This document shows positions 1 to 7,850 of a stretch of 64,000 nucleotides of DNA, one piece after another. A model generated the notes under the pieces. It was not told the DNA's origin and did not search any database. It saw only the letters and a list, made by a program, of their open reading frames with translations. This DNA is from Nematostella vectensis. Its lineage: Eukaryota > Cnidaria > Anthozoa > Actiniaria > Edwardsiidae. The position numbers were made by a program, and so were the translations under genes. The DNA lies in assembly GCF_932526225.1 (NCBI RefSeq), contig NC_064035.1, positions 20,821,969-20,885,968 on the forward strand, read 5' to 3'. The first letter of the stretch is position 1, and every line of letters begins with the position of its first letter.

Positions 1-240
1 TAAAACAAAAAATTTTACATATCAAAAAATTAAGTGCCACGATACAAAACAACACACCAAACAAAATAAGCAGGAAAGAGGAAATGGTATTAAACTATGC
101 AAAATAACAAAAACGAAAATAAATAATTATGACCGCCACTGTTAATTTACGAATAACAAGAACATAGTATCCTAAGTTCTCACAAAGAACCATTCATATA
201 AGGACATGCGGAGGTTTAAATAAAATGCCATAGACATTAA
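1..240. other. AT-rich sequence without a recognised feature
   Basis: AT-rich DNA with no convincing coding potential, RNA gene or repeat that I can see. It runs up to a short tandem repeat on its right. Confidence 0.5.
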
Positions 241-640
241 AACTCGTCATCATTGCCTGAGTGTCGAACATTTAGGGTTTAAAGGGTAGGAGATATTTTA
301 AAGTCACGTGACCTATGACGTCATTGAGTGGCACTCGTCATCGAGACCGGTGGTTGAGTAGTGTACATTGCCTTAGTATCGGGCCTTTAGGGTTTTAAGG
401 AGATATTGAAGCTTTTTAAAGTCACGTGACCTATGACGTCATTGAAATTGATTGACACTCGTCATCGAGGTCAGTTGTTGAGTAGTGTACATTGCCTTAG
501 TATCGGGCCTTTAGGGTTTTAAGGATAGGAGATATTGAAGCTTTTTAAAGTCACGTCACCTATGACGTCATTGAAATTGATTGACACTCGTCATCGAGGT
601 CAGTGGTTGAGTAGTGTACATTGCCTGAGTATAGGGCCTT
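241..640. repeat. Tandem repeat of about 120 bp with E-box and CRE-like palindromes
   Basis: Three to four imperfect copies of a roughly 117-125 bp unit. Each unit carries a fixed pair of palindromes: GTCACGTGAC (303-312, 421-430; changed to GTCACGTCAC at 550-559) and TGACGTCA (316-323, 434-441, 563-570). These match the consensus of bHLH E-box/USF-like sites and of CREB/ATF sites. The pairing at constant spacing is seen directly; any regulatory use is inference. The units also share a conserved stretch around CGGGCCTTTAGGGTTT. No gene start was found next to it. Confidence 0.75.
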
Positions 641-820
641 TGTTTAAATTTTTTTTTTATAATGCTTCAAAAAGTATTTCCTTCCACTTTCCCTTTGTCC
701 ATTCTGGTAATTCCACGGGGTTCATTTCGGGGACTCCTTGGGATCGTTTGGGGGCCCGGGATCATTTGGGGGACTTTTGGGGATCGTTTCGGGTCCTGGG
801 ATCATTTCGGGTCCTCTACA
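641..820. other. Unique spacer with short GGATC-rich degenerate repeats
   Basis: Short repeated words such as GGGATCRTTTSGGG occur between 738 and 815, immediately before the retrozyme array. No gene seen. An apparent ORF through here runs into the 352-bp array and is explained by it. Confidence 0.4.
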
Positions 821-943
821 TAGCCAAACTATCCTTGCGAGTATGTATAGATAAATGTGGACTTTTAAAGCACACTAGCATACACACATTGGCACCAGTC
901 GGGCCAAGACAGGACGCTAGCACAGTCTTTTACCCGTGCAGTT

Positions 944-1000
944 CGGCAGCCATGGACAGCTGTTTAGTCCCTATTAGGACTCGACAGCATGGCATAGCCG
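944..1000 (-). ncRNA. Hammerhead ribozyme, copy 1 (core mutated)
   Basis: Stem I and the palindromic stem III loop are present, but the core reads CUGUCGA instead of CUGANGA and the second core block reads UAAA instead of GAAA. Both are invariant positions in known hammerheads, so this copy is predicted inactive. Confidence 0.75.
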
Positions 1001-1296
1001 GTTTGCCTCAGTTAAACTTCATCGGCAAAAAACTGCAGGGCGACTTCGACTCGAACGAAGTGCTTTAAACGACAGCTTAGATCCATGTGGGATCTAGAGC
1101 TCCGACCGGGCTAGCGTGATGCCAATTGTGCGGATCACGCATGCGACCTTTGCTAGTCTAAAACTCCGTCGGATAGCCAAACTATCCTTGCGAGTATGTA
1201 TACATAAATGTGGACTTTAAAACCACACTAGCATACACACATTGGCACCAGTCGGGCCAAGACGGGACGCTAACACAGTCTATTACCCGTGCAGTT

Positions 1297-1353
1297 CGGC
1301 AACCATGGACAGCTGTTTCGTCCATATTAGGACCCGTCAGCATGGCATAGCCA
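1297..1353 (-). ncRNA. Hammerhead ribozyme, copy 2 (core A9 changed)
   Basis: Minus strand reads CUGACGG in place of CUGACGA, changing the invariant A9. GAAA and the cleavage triplet GUC are present. Predicted weak or inactive. Confidence 0.75.
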
Positions 1354-1647
1354 GTTTGCCTCAGTTAAACTTCATCGGCAAAAAAAACTGCAGGGCGACT
1401 TCAACTCGAAGTGCTTTAAACCACAGCTTAGATCCATGTGGGATCTAGAGCTGCGACCGGTCTAGCGTGATGCCAGTTGTGCGGATCACGCATGCGACCT
1501 TTGCTAGCCTAAAACTCCGTCGGGTAGCCAAACTATCCATGCGAGTATGTATACATAAATGTGGACTTTAAAAGCACACTAGCATACACACATTGGCACC
1601 AGTCGGGCCAAGACGGGACGCTAGCACAGTCTATTACCCGTGCAGTT

Positions 1648-1704
1648 CGGCAACCATGGACAGCTGTTTCGTCCTTATTAGGACTCGTCAGCAAGGCATA
1701 GCCG
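1648..1704 (-). ncRNA. Hammerhead ribozyme, copy 3 (intact core)
   Basis: CUGACGA, stem II GUCC/GGAC with loop UAAUAA, GAAA and GUC are all present. Inner stem I has one mismatch (CCUUG against CAUGG). Predicted possibly active. Confidence 0.85.
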
Positions 1705-2000
1705 GTTTGCCTCAGTTAAACTTCATCGGCAAAAAAACTACAGGGCGACTTCGACTCGAACGAAATGTTTTAAACCACAGCTTAGATCTATTTGGCATCT
1801 AGAGCTGCGACCGGGCTAGCGTGATGCTAATTGTGCGGATCACGCATGCGAGCTTTGCTAGTCTAAAACTCCGTCGGATAGCAAATCTATCCTTGCGAGT
1901 ATGTATACATAAATGTGGACTTTAAAGCACACTAGCATACACACATTTGCACCAGTCGGGCGAAGACGGGACGCTAGCACAGTCTATTACCCGTGCAGTT

Positions 2001-2057
2001 CGGCAACCATCGACAGCTGTTTCATCCATTTTAGGACTCGTCAGCATGGCATAGCCG
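2001..2057 (-). ncRNA. Hammerhead ribozyme, copy 4 (intact core, stem I change at the cleavage site)
   Basis: Core CUGACGA and GAAA are intact. Stem II is GUCC/GGAU with a wobble. The base after the cleavage site is G rather than C, so the first stem I pair is lost. Confidence 0.8.
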
Positions 2058-2353
2058 GTTTGCCTCAGTTAAACTTCATCGGCAAAAAAACTGCAGGGCG
2101 ACTTTGACTCGAACGAAGTGCTTTAAACCACAGCTTAGATCCATGTGGGATCTAGAGCTGCGACCGGGCTAGCGTGATGCCAATTGTGCGGATCACGCAT
2201 GCGACCATTGCTAGTCTAAAACTCTGTCGGATATCCAAACTATCCTTGCGAGTATGTGTACATAAATGTGGACTTTAAAAGCACACTAGCATACACACAT
2301 TGGCACCAGTCGGGCAAAGACGGGACGCTAGCACAGTCTATTACCCGTGCAGT

Positions 2354-2411
2354 TTGGCAACCATGGACAGCTGTTTCGTCCTTATTAGGACTCGTCAGCA
2401 AGGCATAGCCG
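2354..2411 (-). ncRNA. Hammerhead ribozyme, copy 5 (intact core)
   Basis: Same core and stem II as copy 3, with the same CCUUG change in inner stem I, suggesting that copies 3 and 5 share a recent ancestor. Confidence 0.8.
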
Positions 2412-2708
2412 GTTTGCCTCAGTTGAACTTCATCGGCAAAAAAACTGCAGGGCGATTTCGACTCGAACGAAGTGTTTTAAACCACAGCTTAGATCCATGT
2501 GGGATCTAGAGCTGCGACCGGGCTAGCGTGATGCCAATTGTGTGGATCACGCATGCGATCTTTGCTAGTCTAAAACTCCGTCGGATAGCCAAACTATCCT
2601 TGCGAGTATGTATTCATAAATGTGGACTTTAAAAAGCACACTAGCATACACACATTGGCACCAGTCGGGCCAAGTGGGACGCTAGCACAGTCTATTACCT
2701 GTGCAGTT

Positions 2709-2765
2709 CGGCAGCCATGGACAGCTGTTTCGTCCTTATTAGGACTCGTCAGCATGGCATAGCAG
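2709..2765 (-). ncRNA. Hammerhead ribozyme, copy 6 (best preserved)
   Basis: Inner stem I CCAUG/CAUGG, core CUGACGA, stem II GUCC/GGAC with a six-base loop, GAAA, two-pair stem III with loop AGCU and triplet GUC are all intact. Only the outer stem I helix has a mismatch. Predicted cleavage lies between plus-strand bases 2719 and 2720. Confidence 0.88.
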
Positions 2766-3062
2766 GTTTGCCTCAGTTAAACTTCATCGGCAAAAAAACT
2801 ACAGGGCGACTTCGACTCGAACGAAATGTTTTAAACCACAGGTTAGATCCATGTGGGATCTGGAGCTGCGACCGGACTAGCGTGATGCCAATTGTGCGGA
2901 TCACGCATTCGGCCTTTGCTAGTCTAAAACTCCGTCGGATAGCCAAACTATCCTTGCGAGTATGTATACATAAATGTGGACTTTAACACCACACTAGCAT
3001 ACACACATTGGCACCAGTCGGGCCAAGACGGGACGTTAGCACAGTCTATTACCCGTGCAGTT

Positions 3063-3119
3063 CGACAACCATGGACAGCTGTTTCATCCATTTTAGGACT
3101 CGTCAGCATGGCATAGCCG
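3063..3119 (-). ncRNA. Hammerhead ribozyme, copy 7 (intact core)
   Basis: Core and both stem I helices are pairable; stem II is GUCC/GGAU with one wobble. Predicted active or weakly active. Confidence 0.85.
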
Positions 3120-3416
3120 GTTTGCCTCAGTTAAACTTCATCGGCAAAAAAACTGCAGGGCGACTTTGACTCGAACGAAGTGCTTTAAACCACAGCTTAG
3201 ATCCATGTGGGATCTAGAGCTGCGACCGGGCTAGCGTGATGCCAATTGTGCGGATCACGCATGCGACCATTGCTAGTCTAAAACTCCGTCGGATATCCAA
3301 ACTATCCTTGCGAGTATGTGTACATAAATGTGGACTTTAAAAGCACTCTAGCATACACACATTGGCACCAGTCGAGCAAAGACGGGACGCTAGCACAGTC
3401 TATTACCCGTGCAGTT

Positions 3417-3462
3417 TGGCAACCATGGACAGCTGTTTCGTCCATTTTAGGACTCGCAAGGA
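3417..3462 (-). ncRNA. Hammerhead ribozyme, copy 8 (deleted core)
   Basis: GAAA, stem III and the cleavage triplet remain, but the CUGA core block and part of stem I are removed by a short deletion. Predicted inactive. Confidence 0.7.
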
Positions 3463-3780
3463 TAGTTTGCCTCAGTTAAACTTCATCGGCAAAAAAACTG
3501 CAGGGCGACTTCGACTCGAACGAAGTGCTTTAAACCACAGCTTAGATCCATGTGGGATCTAGAGCTGCGACCGGGCTAGCGTGATGCCAATTGTGTAGAT
3601 CACGCATGCGATCTTTGCTAGTCTAAAACTCCGTCGGATAGCCAAACTATCCTTGCGAGTATGTATACATAAATGTGGACTTTAAAGCACACTAGCATAC
3701 ACACATTGGCACCAGTCGGGCGAAGACGGGACGCTAGCACAGTCTATTACCCGTGCAGTTGGGCAACCATGGACAGCAGT

Positions 3781-5330
3781 TACAAGATTCGGTCAGCCCT
3801 CCAATAGCTTTGACTTCACCCCACCAGTGCTATTACTACACAGCTTGATCTTTGTAAGTGGTAAATATGCATCGACAGCTGAATTGATCAGATTGTAAAA
3901 CGCAACAAATTTATCCTCAGCACAAGGAAGACTCATGATATCGTCCCAAGTGAAAGACGTTATCCACCTCCCAAAGGCCCTTAATCTGCTAGGTCGTAAG
4001 TCCCATCACCAAACTGTTTCTTTGACTGCCATCTGAGTCCCAGAGTTGTTTGGTGAAATATAGATAGTGTAGTGGTTACTACTCCCCGACTTACGAAGTT
4101 GAGAAGTTGACTTGAACAGTTCAAACCTATTAGTGAGGCACCAACCAAAGATGCCTGAATCTCTGGTGAGAACAGTAATAATCTGCTTCAATCCACATTT
4201 GGATGTGACAAAGTTCTCTTTTAGTCAAGTACTGACAGGGTTAAAGTCAGCATCAATCACAAGAATTAACCGTCAGGATAGTTTCTGAGGAAGTGTTCAC
4301 AATTTTTTGTATATGATCCAAGACAAGACAGTGATTCATTTCGCTATTAGCATGTGGGGGGTGGTTCACCCCTGCAATCAAGATCTCTGAGATGCTCCTT
4401 GGGAGTCTAAATGTCCTAACGGAGTTCCATCAGGACTCAATCTCAGCAGTTTCGTAGGCAATAACCCTTTACAGGGCAAACCGGATTCAACATGGGTTCA
4501 CACTCCAACCACCACGCTTAATTCCATCCTTTCTAAGACACACGACCCCAGGAAGTTGGGTGTATGAGTTCAAGATCATTAAGCTCAGTTCAGAATCATT
4601 AAGCCAAGTTTCTGTGATATGGATAATTGCAGGCTTTGCATTCAATGTAAGAGAACACAGCTCGTCCATTTTTGGAAGGAGAGATTAGCTACGATTAACT
4701 GAGGAGCTGGTGACTCTGTGCTCAATGAGCTATCAGGAAGATCGGTAGAATGTAAACAGTTCGATGGTAACCCTGTGTTACAGTTGACCACAGGCAGCCC
4801 ACATTGGGAAAGAGTGGCTTCTTCTGAGTTCTTGCGTTTTGAGAACGAAAAGGCTTTCGAACTCCAAGTTCCCCGAGTTACTTATTTCCACAAGTCAGCA
4901 GATAGCCTCTCCCTCAGATTCCGTATTTTCTTAGTCCGAGCCATAACCTAGGATAAGTCCTCTTGATGTTACAGAGTTCACGGCTGCTGTGCACAATTCT
5001 CGACGAGTCGGTGGTTGCATTCTGACCGGCTCAGACGATGAGATGAGAGCTAAAAACGACTTAAAAACGGTCCAAGAAGCCAGCAGTTGCAGATAAAACT
5101 GAACAGCGTTGACAACTAGTGATGAAAACATAATTTACTGCGGCAGTATACAAATCCCGAAAAAAGTATGAACACTAAAGACGATATGACACGGAGCTAC
5201 GAAACAACGTGGCAGCCACTGCTTGAGCTGCTGCCCGCTGACCAATGACTACAAGCGTGGGAGGTCTGGGACCGGCTGCACCGACGGGTTGACCCCTCCA
5301 GTCACACTGTAAAACTTTACATCCGCTTCT
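3781..5330 (-). pseudogene. CR1/L2-like LINE fragment, endonuclease (APE-type) part of ORF2, degenerate
   Basis: Reading the minus strand from about 4700 downward gives an APE-type endonuclease start: a stretch with the motif HITETWLND (about 4600-4630) that is typical of the substrate-binding ETWL motif of CR1/L2 LINEs, then further down the family-typical VLTRDSGIFGWCLTN and SNHYTIYI stretches (4006-4191). The two parts are in different frames or separated by stops, so the copy is dead. Nothing of the reverse transcriptase follows, because the fragment ends where the retrozyme array begins. The sequence from 4700 to 5330 (minus-sense upstream) probably holds the 5' part of the same element, but I recognise no ORF1 there. 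Such LINEs move by target-primed reverse transcription. Confidence 0.6.
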
Positions 5331-5594
5331 CTCTAAAATTTGTTGGCAACGTCAACTACTTTATGCCTTAAAGAGCGTGAAGATAATGAAACGGCGGATA
5401 GACAAAAAAAACATATATAAATCTAAAGTAATACAAACTATGAATGGAAGGGCCAAACCACCGGTATGCCGGACCCAGAAAGTATAGGCTCGAAAGGCCC
5501 ACGCTTGTGACACGACACGAGGTGGATCGGAACCTACCAATAAAACTTTTTTTAAAAAATACTTGTGCATTTCCTAAGTCTGGCAACTACCTTA

Positions 5595-6058
5595 AGACTT
5601 TATTTTCTTAGTCCGGGCCTCAACCTAAGACTTTCGTATTTTCTTAGTCCGGGCCTCAACCTCAGACTTTCGTATTTTCTTAGTCCGGGACTCAACTTCA
5701 GACTTGCTCCCCCCTGTCTGGGCCACAACCACAGACTATCCGGGTCTCAACCTCCGACAACTATTTCTGTTTGGGCCACAACCTCAGACTTTCGTATTTT
5801 CTTAGTCCGGGCCACAACCTCAGACTGTCCGGGCCACAACCTCGGACAAACATTTACTGTCTGGGCCACAACCTCAGACTTTCGTATTTTCATAGTCCGG
5901 GCCACAACCTCGGACAAACATTTACTGTCTGGGCCACAACCTCAGACTTTCGTATTTTCATAGTCCGGGCCACAACCTCGGACAAACATTTACTGTCTGG
6001 GCCACAACCTCAGACTTTCGTATGTTCATAGTCCGGGCCACAACCACAGACTTTTGTA
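5595..6058. repeat. Minisatellite built on CCGGGCCACAACCTCAGAC-type units
   Basis: Units of about 45-68 bp made of two alternating words, one ending in TTTCGTATTTTC(T/A)TAGT and one in GGACAAACATTTACTGT. About ten copies with gradual divergence. Open frames crossing this stretch repeat the same peptide words and are artefacts of the period. Confidence 0.85.
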
Positions 6059-6935
6059 TTTCGTATAGTTTTTGTTCCGGGCAGAACAAAACCTCCCACC
6101 GAGAATACAGTCTCCAACAAAACATATGTTATGCCAAAAACACGTCCAAAACCATAGTAAAAATAAATAAAGCAAGAATGACTAGACCGTGCAAAACCTC
6201 CACAAGAATACAACACTACGCCAAGAATATACCAGGCAACGTGGAAATTAAAATGTAATACCACGGCCGATACGGCAAATAGAAGAACATTAACTGTACA
6301 GAAAAATTACATTATAGAAAGTTAATCAAACTACAGCAGACTGTACATTTAACACAGAAGCTAAACATGAGAAAACAATAGTAAAATGGCCAGGAGCGAG
6401 AACACTAAGAAACCTACAACGACTAAAAAAAAGCAATTACAGCAAATGCGATAAACACCGAGCCACAACCACAGACTTTCGCATTTCATATTCTTTTTAT
6501 TCCGGTCAGAACAAAACCTGCCACCGTGAATACAGTCTCCAACAAAACAAATGTTAACAAGAATGCCAAAAACACGTCCAAACCAAAGTGAAAAAATAAA
6601 TAAAGCACACGCAAGAATGACTAGACCGTGCAAAACCTCTACAAGAATACAAAACTAAGCTAAGAATGTACCAGGCCACGTGGAAATTAAGATCTAATAC
6701 CACAGCGGATGGCAAAAACGTAAGCTGTGTAAAATTATTTGCACGGCAAACGGAAATACATTACCTGCACATAATAATTACAGTATAGAATGCTAAATAA
6801 TTTAAAGCAGACTGTAAATTATAACACAGGAGCTAAACATGAGAAAACAATAGTAAAGTGGCGAGGAGCGAGAAAAACCAGGAAACCAAAAATGACTGAA
6901 AATATACAATAACGGCTAAGGCGATAAACACCGAC
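6042..6935. repeat. Diverged tandem duplication of about 420 bp
   Basis: The block at about 6042-6460 recurs at about 6463-6935. Shared words in the same order include CAGAACAAAACCT, AATACAGTCTCCAACAAAACA, GAATGACTAGACCGTGCAAAA and AGCTAAACATGAGAAAACAATA. Copies differ by many substitutions and small indels, so it is not recent. No coding potential seen. Confidence 0.75.
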
Positions 6936-7082
6936 GGGCATGACTCTTTTAGCACAACCACCGGCTTTGGTTTTTGCCATTAAGAGTCGATGTCCGCGAA
7001 GCAGCGTGGTTGTAACGAACTAGCTAGATGGCCATTGTTCTACTAGTTTAAATAATGGCCGTTACGCATGATTGCACTTGGG

Positions 7083-7285
7083 ATAGTTTGGCTATCCGAC
7101 GGAGTTTTAGACTAGCAAAGGTCGCATGCGTGATCCGCACAATTGGCATCACGCTAGCCCGGTCGCAGCACTAGATCCCACATGAATCTAAGCTGTGGTT
7201 TAAAGCACTTCGTTCAAGTCGAAGTCGCCCTGCAGTTTTTTGCCGATGAAGTTTAATTGAGGCAAACCGGCTATGCCATGCAGAC
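7083..7285 (+). mobile_element. Retrozyme unit, partial, left of the copia insertion
   Basis: Reverse-complement homologue of the 352-bp unit at 821-3780, here with the ribozyme-sense on the plus strand. It runs from GGATAGTTTGGCTATCC to the stem I/core start CATGCAGAC, where the copia LTR begins. The ribozyme is therefore cut inside its core. Confidence 0.8.
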
Positions 7286-7403
7286 TGTTGGAAAATCACT
7301 CTATGCGAACTCTCCAGAACTATACGATACGGACAAATAACAGTGACTCGTAATGACTCAGCATGATTTAGTATCAATCTAGATATTTTCAGAACAGATT
7401 TTA

Positions 7404-7569
7404 TTTTAGAACATTCCGTCGATCTATTCTTAGGAACAATAATGTAATGTTTACTTCTAGAACATTCCGTCGATCTATTCTTAGGAACAATGATGTAATG
7501 TTTACTTCTAGAACATTCCGTCGATCTATTCTTAGGAACAATGATGTAATGTTTACTTCTAGAACATTC
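7404..7569 (+). promoter_or_regulatory. Array of heat-shock elements in the 5' LTR
   Basis: The consensus HSF site is alternating nTTCnn and nGAAn blocks. TTCTAGAACATTC fits it exactly at 7455-7467, 7506-7518 and 7557-7569; a copy with TTT in the first block lies at 7404-7416. The spacing is exactly 51 bp. The last element lies about 10 bp before TATATAAG (7579-7586). Heat or stress control of the element is inferred from this. Confidence 0.75.
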
Positions 7570-7578
7570 CGTGACATG

Positions 7579-7586
7579 TATATAAG
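7579..7586 (+). promoter_or_regulatory. TATA box of the 5' LTR
   Basis: TATATAAG immediately downstream of the heat-shock-element array; the same sequence lies at 10639-10646 in the 3' LTR. Confidence 0.7.
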
Positions 7587-7723
7587 CAGCTCGATCGCTG
7601 AGATCCTCACTTGTGTTTTCGACCTGGTGCAACTACTCTTGTGTAAAAGGCACCACTGCTGATTAAAGATTGATTTGAAGAATCAAGACGTCTTCATCTC
7701 CGTTCAGAGAAACATTTTCAACA

Positions 7724-7737
7724 GGTTATGGGCCCAG
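7724..7737 (+). other. Primer binding site of the copia element
   Basis: GGTTATGGGCCCAG directly abuts the 5' LTR. A purine-pyrimidine mix of this form is the usual primer site of many animal Ty1/copia elements, complementary to part of an initiator-Met tRNA. Confidence 0.7.
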
Positions 7738-7850
7738 CAGTGCAAGCCTGAAGCCGAACTCGTGGATCGCCATTTTGATTTAAGTGACCTGGCCTTTTGC
7801 AAATGATTGCGTTGCAAGCGAAATCTTGGGATACCTGTGGAAGTTCTAAA

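Larger units (their letters stand above)
821..3780 (-). mobile_element. Retrozyme tandem array: about 8.5 copies of a 352-bp unit, each with a hammerhead ribozyme on the minus strand
   Basis: Unit starts (sequence TAGCCAAACTATCC or close variants) fall near 821, 1173, 1525, 1878, 2233, 2588, 2940, 3295 and 3645, giving a period of about 352 bp. In the minus-strand sense most units contain a type I hammerhead: stem I CCAUG/CAUGG plus an outer CGGC/GCCG helix, core CUGACGA, stem II GUCC-loop-GGAC, core GAAA, and a two-pair stem III closed by the palindromic loop AGCU, then GUC as cleavage triplet. Retrozymes of animals are known as small non-autonomous retroelements with this kind of ribozyme in tandem copies; their RNA is self-cleaved and circularised. 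Units encode no protein. The last unit is broken at 3780, a few bases before the predicted cleavage site. Assignment as retrozyme is from structure, not from a database search. Confidence 0.85.
7286..7723 (+). repeat. 5' LTR of the copia retrotransposon, with four heat-shock-element repeats
   Basis: Starts TGTTGGAAAATC and ends in TTTTCAACA, followed at once by a primer binding site. Homologous to the copy at 10409-10742. Contains four tandem 51-bp units, each with TTCTAGAACATTC or a near match, ahead of a TATATAAG box. Confidence 0.9.

Noticed and set aside
1242-3562. Recurrent 60-70 codon frames starting MAPVGPRRDASTVYY
   Set aside because: They repeat once per 352-bp unit, start at non-ATG codons in part, break with every indel and run antisense to the ribozyme; the unit is explained as a noncoding retrozyme.
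7171-7632. 153-codon minus-strand frame with repeated ECSRSKHYIIVPKN words
   Set aside because: Antisense translation of the 51-bp LTR units, whose length is a multiple of three; the LTR reading with heat-shock elements explains the repeats.
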